This document shows positions 1-12,469 of a stretch of DNA of 64,000 nucleotides, piece by piece (positions within the stretch are counted from its first letter, which is position 1; the number at the start of each line of letters is the position of its first letter). The notes beneath the pieces are model-generated. The model searched no databases and was not told the DNA's origin. It saw only the letters and a list, made by a program, of their open reading frames with translations. The stretch is taken from the NCBI RefSeq assembly GCF_016802725.1, contig NC_052669.1, positions 6,997,501 to 7,061,500 of the forward strand, read 5' to 3'. Source of the DNA: Solenopsis invicta (Eukaryota; Arthropoda; Insecta; Hymenoptera; Formicidae). Made by a program: the position numbers and the translations under genes.

Positions 1-574
1 CAGCTTTTTTACTAAATACAATATCTGCTCAACGGCAAGATACTATCGTTAAGAATTATAGAATCTCATTGAATTTTTTTCATCAGGGTCGAATTGCCAA
101 AACACAGTCAAAATGCGTTTGGTATTGTTTAAATTAATTTGTTTGGTGAACCATATTATAATTGTTTTTAATAATCTCATTTTAAAAGTAAATTTTTAAT
201 TTTTTAACTTAAATTAATTTGTTTGTTCATGTAACTTTTAATGTAATTATAACATAAATTAATTTTATAGCAGTATTTGGTTGTGAAAATTTTAGTTTTT
301 CCAATTGTACGAATTAAAATAAATTTTATGAATTTTTGTGTAACGGAGCAATCGCGTTAGATGGCAGCATCTGCCGAAGGCGCTGCTGCCCAGCTGTCAG
401 ACGCAGTATGCATGATACATACATACACTTCGTGTTGTTACCAAATCGAAGTTGTAGGCGGAAAAGGCAGATTAGATATTTCTTTGTCACCCAGAGAGTT
501 ATTTTTTAATCGCATCCCATATTATCAGACTTTTTTACCATTATTCGTATAGAGGTTACTGTCGCGCAACGAAG
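1..574. other. Upstream flank and promoter region of the AGTRAP-like gene
   Basis: This is AT-rich DNA up to about 340, then a more mixed stretch leading to the start codon at 575. The open frame at 361-552 has no recognisable motif or protein family and sits where the promoter and 5' leader should be, so I treat it as non-coding. No TATA box at a convincing distance was found and the transcription start is not located. Confidence 0.5.
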
Positions 575-1943
575 ATGCCTAATCTAGCCAATTTATCTCA
601 TTTTCCTTTAAAGGTATGTAAGCGGAGTGTTAATTGTGCTCTTTCTTGTTTCAGTGTGTGCGTTTTTAATGTGTTCATCGACGTAATTATAATGTAATAT
701 TGCATTCTGTTTCTATGCAAATGTATAGACAAATTGACGCTTGCATGTGTATCTGAATTTGCAATTTCTTTGTGTTATTTTCAGTAGTTAAAGTTACAAA
801 TGTTTAAATATAATAACGATCAAACAAAAACAGAATGCTATTATTTATCATTATATTTTTTTTCAGATTATATTCACAATTCACTTGATACTCGTGACAT
901 GGTAAGGACAGCTCGTATTCTGCCAAAGTGGAGAGACTTTATCTGTGTATATAATAATTTTGTGTCTTTATAATCCGTATCAAATACAAAATATGTTACA
1001 GGGGAATGCAGGGAGGCTGGTGTCCAAAGTCTGTATTGTTTTATAACTTGCTATTCTTTGCCTGTATATTTTGGGCTGTTCATAATACTGAATCAGATGA
1101 ACCACTGCAATTTGTAAGTCATTAAGGAAGCGGCAAAGGGGAACTTATTTTTTTCATTTGAAATTGTTTGTGATTACATATATTTTGTAGGCATTTTTCA
1201 TAAACATACTCTCTATATTTCTGGATGTGATCACCTTGGCAGTCTACTATCCGTCGGAATACAACCGTGAGTGGTTAGCAAATATATGTACATACGTATA
1301 CATTTATGTTTTCTCTATTAATAGTGCAAAAGAGGAAGGAAAAAAATACAATTACAAATTGTTTATTGATTCTGCTTATTGACTCTGTGCAAAAGATATA
1401 TCTGTCTGATTTCATTAATTTGTAGATGCATCTGATAAGTTTAGCGCAGCTCTTATGATTATAAATTTGATTGTTCGTCCTATCTCGAGTATATATCTGC
1501 TGCGAATAGGCCAGGGGAGAGGTGGCAACTTGGCCACGGTATTCGCACCGAGTCCTGCCATGGGTCAGTAAATCACAGTACTGGCTACACGTCTACGCTT
1601 TTGTAGTGCGTCACTGTTTCGACGAGATCTGATTTTAAGTATGTGCACGTATGCTTAACTGTAAACTGCAGCTATTCCATGCATTATTAATGATGGACGA
1701 TTTAGTTTTATCTAGGTTTCTACTTCAATTAATGCATTTCTCTTAGAACTGCTTTTCGCCTAAATTATGTTGCATGAAAGTGTAATGTGCCGCAGCAGCA
1801 GTTCTTGCTTCTCAATGATTGTATAAAATTAGAATGTGCAACTATATACTATTTTGTTTAAATTATTTACAGGTTATGGCAGACAAGACTATGAAGAGAT
1901 TTCTCATCCTGTTCCACAGAACTCTGATTTTGATGGCGTTTAA
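575..1943 (+). CDS. AGTRAP: Type-1 angiotensin II receptor-associated protein homolog (ATRAP family), six coding exons
   Basis: Six exons join into one 156-residue frame: 575-613, 867-901, 1002-1113, 1191-1266, 1426-1563, 1873-1943. Intron phases are 0, 2, 0, 1, 1, and every junction is GT-AG. The vertebrate protein has 159 residues. Shared features are a short N-terminus leading into a hydrophobic helix with T-W-G near residues 24-26, a second helix around 34-50, a third containing the I-F-L-D segment (about 63-82) followed by Y-Y-P, a fourth around 92-112 with a K/R-P-[LI]-S element, a charged R-G-G, and a polar cytoplasmic tail of about 45 residues ending in D-F-D-G-V. In mammals ATRAP binds the tail of the AT1 receptor and promotes its internalisation. 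Insects lack a clear AT1 receptor, so the partner here is unknown and a role in trafficking in the secretory or endosomal system is inferred. The start codon has A at -3. It lies head-to-tail with daughterless about 1.1 kb downstream. Confidence 0.9.
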
Positions 1944-2290
1944 AATTGGATGAAAGTTTCGGCAGCTTTAAATTTATGCAATGTACTCGTGTTTGTAACA
2001 TGATATAATTTCGTAAGATTATTTGTCAATGCTATATTAGCATTGATAAATAATCATTTAAATTAATATAAGTTGCCTTGCATATTTTATATTTCAGAAA
2101 ATCAAAGATTATATTTTTATTTATTACTGTTAATTTTATATTTTTTGGTTGATTTTTTTGCAATATATATACAATCTCATAAAATATAAAAATGTATGTT
2201 TATATATTTTATTACATATATAAATATACAATATTTCCATGTTTCTATATTTTAAATAATATAATAATATATAATAGCAATACAATTAGG

Positions 2291-2493
2291 CTTTGCGCAC
2301 AATGGAGGAATATTAGATATTAGGAATAAGAAATTAAAGTTTTAAAATTAATTTGCTCAATGGATGTAACGTACACTGAATATTAATAAGATATAAGACA
2401 TAAATATTATTGCTTATCTATGTATTTATTGAAGAATCTGATTCTAAAACTCTGATTCTTATTCCTAATATTATTCTCCCATTGTGCGTCTTA
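2291..2493. repeat. Inverted-repeat (MITE-like) element in the AGTRAP 3' region
   Basis: Arms of about 40 bp at 2291-2332 and 2452-2493 are near-perfect reverse complements. They begin with a GCGCACAATGG-type sequence and run into a shared TATTAGGAATAAGAA. About 120 bp of AT-rich DNA separates them. If AGTRAP uses the poly(A) hexamer at 2693, its mRNA would carry this long hairpin. Confidence 0.7.
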
Positions 2494-2692
2494 CAAGGGC
2501 ATAAGTTACTTTAATTAACTGATAATGATATTTGTGAATAATATTATTTTTATTATCTATTTAGCCAATTAATCGAATACAACGATTTAAATCTCATATA
2601 TCATAAATTTCTACGCAGGTCGTTGTGTGTACCTAATATTTTTAATATATTCAGAATCTATTCTGTATAACAATTTCTACTATTGACTTGTG

Positions 2693-2698
2693 AATAAA
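2693..2698 (+). terminator. Candidate poly(A) signal AATAAA for AGTRAP
   Basis: This is the first exact AATAAA found downstream of the stop codon at 1943, giving a 3' UTR of about 770 nt. Weaker variants occur earlier (ATTAAA near 2333), so a shorter 3' end is possible. Confidence 0.4.
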
Positions 2699-3014
2699 AG
2701 ATTTTAATGCAAACATCATCATCGAAGGTAAATTATACTGAAAGAATAATTGCGACAAATATTCTTGATACATGTTCCCTGTATTCGAATCCCTTAAAAT
2801 TCCTTTTTAGAATTTTAATTACTTGTGATTTATAATTTTCTCTTCGCAAAATCGAATGCCAAGTTACTGCAAAGTGTACAATGCATATTTTCGTCTTTGC
2901 AGTGTGTAGAATCGAAGTCGTCGGGACGGTCGTCGATCGCTGCACTTCGAAGGCGGCGCGCCAGCAGCGTCGCGGCGCTCGGTCGCGCATGCGTCGCGGC
3001 GCCAGCGGCGAGGG

Positions 3015-3050
3015 TATAAGAGCCGCGTCCGTGAAGCGGCGCAGTTCAGT
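3015..3050 (+). promoter_or_regulatory. daughterless core promoter: TATA box plus initiator
   Basis: TATAAG at 3015-3020 is followed by TTCAGTAG, a match to the arthropod initiator TCAGT, with the likely +1 A at 3048. The spacing of 33 bp from the TATA start to +1 is what a TATA/Inr promoter should show. The surroundings are CpG-rich. The first coding exon starts 118 bp downstream. Confidence 0.7.
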
Positions 3051-3165
3051 AGTGTGGGTGATCGTAGCGGGAGGAGGGTGGCTCCGCGCGCGGCCGCACC
3101 GCGAAACCGTGCCCACTCGCCTCAACCACGGAACGTCCACTCGTTTTCACGTCTCGTGCGAAAAC
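3048..3165 (+). other. Predicted 5' UTR of daughterless
   Basis: The stretch lies between the predicted initiator and the ATG. It is GC-rich, and the ATG context is AAAAC-ATG-G with A at -3. Other upstream ATGs appear to lead only to short or out-of-frame openings. Confidence 0.55.
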
Positions 3166-3247
3166 ATGGCGGCCAGCGACGACGAGCCGATGCATCTCTA
3201 CGAGGTCTTTCAGAACTGTTTCAACAAGATCGCCAACAAGCAGTCTG
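3166..3247 (+). CDS. da: daughterless exon 1 (canonical N-terminus)
   Basis: This exon carries 27 codons plus one base, ending CAG-TCT-G before a GTGAGT donor (phase 1). It carries the acidic D-D-E-P segment and the amphipathic L-Y-E-V-F-Q-N-C-F-N-K-I stretch. That stretch aligns with the L-S-D-L-L-D-F core of vertebrate E-protein activation domain 1, so it is likely a co-activator contact. That role is inferred from the family. Confidence 0.92.
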
Positions 3248-3836
3248 GTGAGTGTGCGTCGTCGGCAGTGCCGTGTCTCACGTCGCGCACGGGATACCTC
3301 GCGCCGTGCGTGGCCCCTGGTGGAGGATAAAGCGACGGACGTCTCTCTCACCTCCGTCTCCGTTTCCTTCACTGGTGTATCTAGTGTCTCTACCCGGTGC
3401 GGCGTGCGTGTGTTTAAAAGCCCGTCTTGGCGTCTCGGCCGGTCGATCGAGGCCGCGATCGCGGCGAGGAATCGTCGCGTCGGACGATCGGTGTTGTCGG
3501 CAGCCGCCAGGGCTACCTCTCCTCGCTCTGTGTTTTGGTTCGCTTGTCAGTGCCCTGGACAGTGCTGCCCCGTCGACGGGAACTAGCGACGGGAGCAACG
3601 GCTCTCTGTCTCGTGTTCCCCGCGTCCTGGTTACCCTCTTCCGACGCCACGATTTTCTCTCCGTCGGCACGGGCTCCTCGTCCCCCGCGTGCATCGCGTC
3701 GTCGCGCCGGGATGCAAGTAACATAACCTAGTCGCGTTAAAGAGACGTCCGTCGCCGTTTGCTGTCATGTGTAGCACTGTTGAGCGATGGAGTAGTATAC
3801 GTGTGCGTGTGTGTATATGTTTGTATGTATGTTGTG

Positions 3837-3907
<71 letters not shown>

Positions 3908-4132
3908 TATGCGTGCTCGTATGAATGCGAGGGTGAGCGCCGATAGGGAGGCTTCCGGGAAAAGAGATGACCGCCGTCGCGATGCTCCACTCGTCTTGTA
4001 CGTTCGCGTTACGTTCGGTAACCACGTGCCAGGATGCCACCGCGATTCGTACGAATCGTTAGTGGTTAATCGCTCGGATGTAATGCGAGAGTCCATAAAT
4101 CGAATCCTTTTTTCCTCCTTTCTCGAGCCTCT

Positions 4133-4165
<33 letters not shown>

Positions 4166-7100
4166 ATCCCTTCCTCTCACTTCCTCGGCAGTCAGCCTCC
4201 GCGAACGCTGTTTTTCTTTTATTTCTCGCTTCATACACCTGCCAGAGAAGCAGCCACGGAGCGATGCGCCGTTGCGTGCCGCGGAATCGTGCGTTACCTC
4301 TTGAAAGCGGTTCTCATCCTTCGCGAATCTTCGATTATCGTGGCACGTGACAAATTTTAGCCCCCGCTAATTTTTTAATACCTAATATTTGGGCAGATTA
4401 TCTGATCATTTCTACCTCCCTTGTTTACCGATCAAACAAGCACTAAAAAAAAAAGATTTCAAACGCTATTATGATATTTCAGAATATTACATTTAATTAT
4501 TTTTGAAAAAAATATGTGTAGAAAAATATTGATAAATCTTGATATCTGTTTCATAATTAAATATTAACCTTGTTAGAATGTTACTATGAGTGATTTTTCA
4601 CTCAGGTGCTAATTCAAATTTAATACAGATTTATATTACAACATTTTGATAATTCAAAATAAATATTTAATAAAATTTTTTTTACATAAAAATAATATAG
4701 TTTAGTTATTCTAATACTTTACAAACTGCAAAATAGAAGAAAAAATCTAAGAACAAATTTTAATTATGTGAATAAATTTTCACAATAAAATTAATCCTTT
4801 ATCAAGCGTGTGGATCTTTCAAGATCAAGATTTTTATCTTGAATTATTTCGCCTTAATTTGGACACGTATAAAGACAAAAACGTTTTCAATTAAATAATT
4901 GTGCATGCAGAGAAAAGTTATGTTTAAATCGGTGAAATCGTTTCTTTTTTAAGTTGACGCGATACTTTTGAGGAACGTAATTTATTTGATTTCAAGAAAT
5001 CGTGTTAAAGTATAAATAAATTATTTAATTTAAACAAATAATTTTTTAGTTTAAAGAAAATATTGGCAGAAATGTAAGAAATAATTTTGTTGTTTTATTT
5101 GGTTTTAAAAATATTTCTTTTATTTAAAAAAAGAATTGCGTTGCGCCACTATTTTATTAATTCTAATAAAAGAAACTATCAAAAAGTTTCTTCAAATCAT
5201 AAAAGCTTTTCTTTAACCTTATAAAAATACACAAATTTTTTTGTTTTAAATAAATATTTTTTGACTCGGAAAAAATTTTTTTCTAGATGTAAAAATTATA
5301 TTCCTAAATATTGAATTGAGTATGCGCCAGAATTTTTTCATATTTTTTCAGCTCAAAAAAGAACAATAAGCAGTGAAATTTATTTTGGTATCTGCGGAGG
5401 GTTAATGTTAGAAAAATATGAGTAATAGGATTAAAATTCGTAATAAAATAATTTAATATAAGTAACTCTGTAGGGTTAAAATTCGCATTAAAATAATTTC
5501 AATACACCGAGAAAAAAGTTATTAACTTGACCAAAGTTTTCAACTCGTTTAAATTTTTTCAGTTCAAGTATTTTATGCATTTAAGTCAAAGGAAATTAAA
5601 TATACAAATGCTTTAATTGAAGTTGAGTATTTTATGCTTTTAAATCAAATACTTGAACACAAATACTTGAATTTTAGTTGAAGCATTTATATGTTTAATT
5701 CTTAACTACATATACATTTAACTTAAATACATAAATACTCGAACTGAAAAAATTCAATCGAGTTGAAAAAAGTCAAATCAACAATTTTTTTCTCAGTATA
5801 TGATTAATAGTCTGGGATTAAAATTTATACTAAAATAATTTAAAAAAATTCAATATTTACACTTGTTTACTTATGTCAAGCCTGCAGCTACACTTTTTCG
5901 ATCTGTTTATCAAACGATCGTAGGATTATTTGATCTTAGACGAATTATTCTCAATACTTTTGCAATACTTTTTGAAACCGCGAGTTTCCCACGTTAATTA
6001 TCGTTTGTAGGCGCACAAAGCAATTATGAAATCACGATTCAGACAAGGGCACGAGACGCTGTTGCACGGCATAGTTGGTAACTAAGTCTCAAGCGTTTGT
6101 TTGGTTTGAGACGCTGTTTGGAAGACGACGGTGCTATAGGCCCTCTCGCAGGCTAAGTTCGGCGCAGCCGAGCGGCTCGGAAAGACCGCAAAAACTATGT
6201 TTTAGACGTCTCGTCCGAGGCGTTCCCATATTCCTTTGAAACGTTGCGGGAGCTCTGCGCCCGGCTATTCGGTTAAATATAATTTATATCGCGGCATTGC
6301 GTTTGCCATGAAACTTTCTAGGGCGGCAAACAAGACGGGGCAGAAAAGGGCAACGTTTCGCAGCGTCGAGCTCCCCCCCGATCCCTCGCACAGCAGTTTA
6401 CAAAACAACGTCCCGCGTAATTTTACGACGCGCTCGAAACAATGAACACAATTATATCGAATTACCTTTCGTTACGCTGGAAAAAGAATTTGTCGACAAA
6501 CTAAAATATTTGGTCCAGTTGTTCAACTGAAAATTAAATATTGAATTGGTTCAGTTAATTTTTGATTAAAAAGTGTTAATATGAATTTTGAAATGTATGA
6601 ACTACCTTTTTCAATGCAGTTAAATAATTGTTGAATCAGTTTTAATGTTTACTTGAGCTGTGATTCAACAATTATTTAATTGCACAAAAAAGAGGTGACT
6701 GTTTACGTATTGGTTGGAATATTTTAGTTTTTCTATACATTTTTTTTCTCAGTGCAGGTATTGCAAACAGATAGACTGCCACTATGTTTTCAACAATGTT
6801 AAATCAATAGTGAGATATTCGATATCGCGTTTATCGAATGTCCCCACGTCGGAAGCATTTTAATGACGGAAGATTAAACAACTCGGGAGCGATCGAAGAA
6901 TCGTTGCGGCGAAGAATCGATGGGGTTCATTATTTACATTCGAATGTTTCTACCGGGTGTCAGATTCGCCGAGTCTGGTTTCTCATAATTTGATAACTGA
7001 TGAGACGGTCGCCGGTTCGTTTTGGGCCGTTAATCTCGACGATTGTCGTTTCGCGTCGAAGAGACCTTCGTCGCGGATCTTACTGCGCCACGCGGTCGTT

Positions 7101-10100
7101 ATTAAGGCTCGTATTACTTTGCGTACCATACTTAACGAGCCGTATTACGATGGTCGCGAGCCTTCAATTCACAGCACGATCGCTATTTTGCAAACAGTTC
7201 GTATTAAATTTCGTGGAGAATAACATTGCAAAAGCAAAGAAACATTGACAACACTTGTTAATCACATTGATATAAAATATTAATTCAGTAATGAGCGACA
7301 AATATTATTTATTATCGAATTAATATCTTATATCAATGAAATAATAATCGGAAATAGCGTTTTGTCACAAAAGTATCATGTAATGCAATTTTCTTGTGAT
7401 TTTGTAGAGATGTGCGATCGATTCGAGTGCGAATCAAATTAAGTAAGACTCAATTTGATTTGGATTTGAATTTTTATCTGAATTCAAATATTCGAAAATT
7501 TTAAATCTAACATGCTCGAATCACATTTATTGACAATTGTATAAAATCATATTTAAAATGATTTTACATCATACTCTCAATATTATTTTCCTTACATAGT
7601 AATTTTTTCATTATTTATTTTAAGTTTGAAACATAGTTGAACATTTTTTTCGCTGTGTATTTTAACAATGCACTAAGGAAAAGAAATGATTAAAAAAATA
7701 AAATATTTAGTCTGATGTGTTCAACTAAATATTGAGTTGGTTTAGTCAATTTTTGATTCAAAAAAATGTTAATGGTTGACACGAACTATATTTTTTTGCA
7801 CAACTAAATAATTATTGAATCAATCCAATGTTTACCTGGACGTATGGAATATTGTAGTTTTATAACTTTTTTTTCAGTGCACAGAGAAAAAGATTTCTTC
7901 AGTTCTAGTATTCGTTAGGTTTAGTATTTATTTGATTGAAAATTGCTAAAAGTTGTTTTATTGAAACCACATATGCTTATACGAAACATTATTCGTTTGA
8001 ATAAAAATTTTGTTGTTTAATTAAAAAAAAAACCTCTATTGTTTGATGAAAGTAACTCTATTATTGGTCGTATTTATTGATTCAAACATTGGCTTGTTTG
8101 GGTCATTTCAAATAAATTTGTTTGGATACAATAAAATTGATTAAGTTCAAAGAAATCGTTTTCTCTGTGTGTAATTATGTTATTAAAAAGTTGTGTTTCA
8201 ATAATTCGGTTTGATTCGGGTAAAAATAAAATTTTGTCAATTTGGATTTAAATAGAGAAATGAAATTCGATTCGATTTGGCATCAAAAACCTTGATTCAC
8301 CGAGAAAAAAAGATGCTTCAAAATTTATTTGTGGAATATAAATTTATTTCATTGAAATAAATCTTTATTTAAATACGGTGAAATAAAATTTTATTCCCAG
8401 CAAATAAATCAATTAATAAAAAAGATGAGATATATATCACGGAAATGTATATTTCATCATCACATCAAAATTTTTTTATAATTAATAAATATTGAAGAAA
8501 ATCACAAGTAACGTTTGCTTAAAAATTTTTGTGTGGAATATAAATTTATTTTGCTGAAACAAATCTTTATTTAAATACGGCAAAACGTTATTTCCAGCAA
8601 ATAAATCAATTGATAAGAAAAGTTAGTTACATTTTACTGAAATGAGATATATTTCACAGAAATGTTTCGTCACAATTTCATTACAATTAAATTTTTTTTA
8701 ACTAATATTGACAAAAGTAACATTTGCTTGCTAATACTTTGACTTTTTTTCTCAATGTGACATAGTGTAGTCGGGGATCGTTACATAGGATTTAATTGTA
8801 AGAATATCCGAAACTAATATCCATCCTACTTACCGAAAATTATTCTCTCTTCCGATATTCGTTTTAATTCCCTCCAATCCAAAAAGATTCGCCCGCTTTG
8901 ATTTGGCTTCTTTCCCATTGCGCATAATTGACCGATCGACTGAAATTTTATCAGACACGCAACATAGTAACGTACATAAACAGAGATAAAAGACGGTGGG
9001 AGAGATAAGCGCCTCATTGTCCGTCCGTGTTTCGTAATCCGCCGGCGAAACGGTCGAGAATGATTTCGCGCCGCGTTTCGCCGCCGCCGCTGCCGCCGTT
9101 GCCGCGCGCCGGCGACGAGATGTGGTGCATCCCATAGAATGCATCGGCGAACATAAACGTTCGCGCCGGCGCGAGAAAATAATCTGATTTGAAATTACGC
9201 GTAATGCAGCGAAAACACACACATATATACGCGGTGTGCCGAAACGCTAACGGAATCTAAAATTAGTCGCGCACGGGTGTGACTCACGAGTAAATCTACC
9301 TGGGGCACTAGAGTTTGTTTCAGGAAGTGGCGAGCTCGATAAAATATAGTTTAACAAACACACACGTGTGATTCATGTATAACGTTCACGCATATCGAAC
9401 TGTTCGAAATGTTGTCGCTCCACTCGCCCCGCCGCCGCGCCGCGCGCGCCGTCGCCGCTTCGCGCGCCGCGACTCTCGGTCGCTAAATATTCTTTATCGG
9501 ATATCCGTTTTATACTTCGGTGTTTCGAGTTAAGAAATATCATTTGCTCGTTTTCTTTCTCTGGCCAGCGCGCAATTTCCTGTATGAAACAGGATTGCCT
9601 GCCGTGGACGAAATATTTCAAGCGTGATTCTCTCTCTCTCTCTATCTCTCTCTCTCGCCCTGTCGAACATATCTCCAATAACGTCGTTTTTCGCGTCGTC
9701 TTCCTCGATCGCGAGATATCCCGTATCGTCGTGAGGCCGCGAAGGTTGCCATGCTCGACATTCCGGCCGTGGTCCGCCGAACCCCACCGCCCGGCGCCAT
9801 TTTCGAAACTCTCCTTCCTCGGAGCGAGAGTTTAACCGAACGACCATAAACGAGCTCCAGACACAACACTCGTGACTTAGGTCCTTCTCTCTTTTTCTTT
9901 CTCCGGCCACCGCCATCTCTCTTCCTCCTGTTTCTTTTCTCTCTCTCTTATTCTCTCTCTTTCTCTCTCTCCGGAGAATTATCGAGGGAGTGTCACCGTG
10001 ATGCACCTGCCTCTCGCTCCGTCTCTCTTTCTTTCTCCGTTTTTTTTTTCTCGCTCCCGTACACCGCCGCCTCTTTCTCGGCCTTTCTTTTCCCCGTCTC

Positions 10101-12435
10101 GCGTGCACGCGCCTCACGCGCGCGTCCTCGAACTTTATAATGGCTCATGTCGAAAACCCACATACTTAAAATATGGAGGAGGGTGCGTCATCTTCCGCCG
10201 GCGTCGGGAAAATGTACACCCATCGCGACACCGCCGCGCTAACCGAGATCGCAGCAGAATTTTGCCTCACTGTCGCAATTCAAGTCTGACTGGTTTTAGT
10301 AAAAAGAAATCTCTTCAAGTTTTCCAAAAAGTTCTCTGAAAGGATCAAGCGTGTTGCACGGAACGAATGGTTTTGCTAAAGTTTTTATAAATTTTAGCTC
10401 AATACAGATCTGAAAGCAATTTTATTAGGTCATCAAAATAATCGTTGTCGGTTACTCAAACTGAATGCTGGAATGTCAATTTTTATTTACAGCATTGTTT
10501 ATCACGCTTGCACATCTGTCATAATTATTTTGATGGTTCAATAAAATTATTTTCAGATCTGTAGCCAGCCAAATGTTCGGATACTTCAGCAAAATCGTTT
10601 TTTTCGTGTATTTGAATCTTTGAAAACTTGATGCAACATTGATTTTTCAAATATCGATTTTTTAAAAATGCTGTCGAGCCGTACGGTAAGAAATGAAGAT
10701 ACACGATTATCTGCAATTAAAAAAACAACTTCTTCCTGCGTGAATCCGCGATATCCCACAGTCAGATCCGTCGCTTTTCGTTTATTAATACTGAGTAGTT
10801 TATTAATACTGGAACGGTGCAATTTTGCGAGAGCGTTTACGCGAGATGCAGGCAGATTCCGCGAAGAAGATAGCGGTATCGCGGTTATAAATATATTCTG
10901 GCGAATTTTATCCAGAGTCGGCGGCGGCGGTGGCGGCGGCGGCGGTCTCCTTGGACGCTTTTCAATCCTCTCCTTAGGAAAGGCCAAGTCCAGAGTGCCG
11001 TTCACGTATGCACGCACACAAATTAAGGGCGCGGGCATAATCTACATTTACAGCGGGGACTCGATGAGCATCTGCTTCTACCCCTCTCGCCCTCGACCGT
11101 CCCCGTTCGCCCGTCGCCCTAAACTCGATCCCTTTCCCCGCCAACGAGCATTCTCTACCAACCGCGCATTCTCCCAATCACGATCGTTCCCTCCTCGTCC
11201 GTTGTATCGGGCTACGCTATCCCGCTATCTCGCTCTCTCCCTCGCGTTTTCTTCATATCTCTCCCTCTCTCTCTCTCTCTCTCTCACGTTCTCAAACACA
11301 CGAGCGAACGCGTGCAGTGGTGTCGATAGGTCACACGAATCCTTGCTTCGAATCAATCGCCTTATCTCGGTATTATTAATATCAATTTTATTACGAAAAG
11401 TTTATAATTACGTCCAGTTAAGTTGCATCATTGTCATCTATTTTTGTTACATTTATATAACGGAGTAATTACAGCTCAAATTTACGAAATAAAATTTTAA
11501 ATTACATTTATGTTAATTGCATAATGAACATAGAAAATACACTGATAAAAGAGTTTGGTAATAATAATTATTAAGCCTAGATGATAGTTCAATCAAGCTT
11601 TGGTGAAATAGTTTCAATTAAATATTCAGTTAATACATGAAAAAATATTTTGTTGAAGTATCGAAATATTTAGCCGCATGGATACAGATCTGAAAATAAT
11701 TTTATTGGACCATCAAAATAATTATGACGGATGTTCAAACATGATGAGTAATGCTGCAAAAAATTTTGACGTTTTAACAATGCAGTTTGAGAATCCAAAA
11801 ATAATTATTTTGATGGCTCAATAAAATTATTTTTAAATCTGTATCCAACTAAATTTTTAGGTACTTTAGCAAAACCGTTCTTTCCGTTCTGATCAAATAT
11901 TTAGTGACTGTGTAATAACGTTTAGTTACTATTATTATGTGCGTTTGCTATTACGTTGATAAATATTTGGTTACATTAGTCAAACGTTTAATTGAAGTTG
12001 CTTCACTTAAAAGCTTAATTATTGTTACCAAAATCTTTTTTTTTCAGTGTACGATATTGCTGAATGCTCTCTAACAGATTGATAATTTAATTCATGAACA
12101 TTCTCCGGCATTGCCTCATGTATCAAAATGAGTTTTTTTTCTCAGCAAACTGTGCTGGAGAATAAGGCGTGGTGCACAATTCTCACATCGCCGCGTATCG
12201 CACTCGATATCATCACCGTTACTTTAGACGGCCAGGAACAACGGGCGGCGGAAGCCAAACGACGGAAAATGGAAGACATTTTAAGGCTTTTTGCGAAAAA
12301 CACGGGCTCGCGCCACTCGAGAATTCCTGACTAATGCAAGTCCCTCGTTACCGAACCGCGTATACGCCATTCGCCTCGCTCCTGTTATGGTCGATATGAA
12401 TTTGCCACTGCGTGAAACTCGCGCTCCGGGTCCTG

Positions 12436-12469
<34 letters not shown>

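Larger units (their letters stand above)
1944..3014. other. AGTRAP 3' UTR and intergenic spacer before daughterless
   Basis: This AT-rich stretch follows the AGTRAP stop codon. It contains an inverted-repeat element (2291-2493) and a canonical poly(A) hexamer at 2693. From about 2900 the base composition turns CpG-rich, marking the daughterless promoter. Overlapping open frames at 2733-3140 and 2881-3330 run through promoter DNA on both strands and look spurious. Confidence 0.6.

Noticed and set aside
361..552. 63-codon open frame upstream of AGTRAP
   Set aside because: No motif, no splice continuity, and it lies in the expected promoter or leader of the next gene.
3759..4304. 181-codon frame with a long Cys/Val run, and opposite-strand Thr/His frames
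   Set aside because: Produced by the (TG)n microsatellite; no flanking coding signal.
10668..11468. 266-codon open frame
   Set aside because: Composed of a MITE tail, a GGC tract, CpG-rich DNA and a CT repeat. No family resemblance, and low-complexity throughout.
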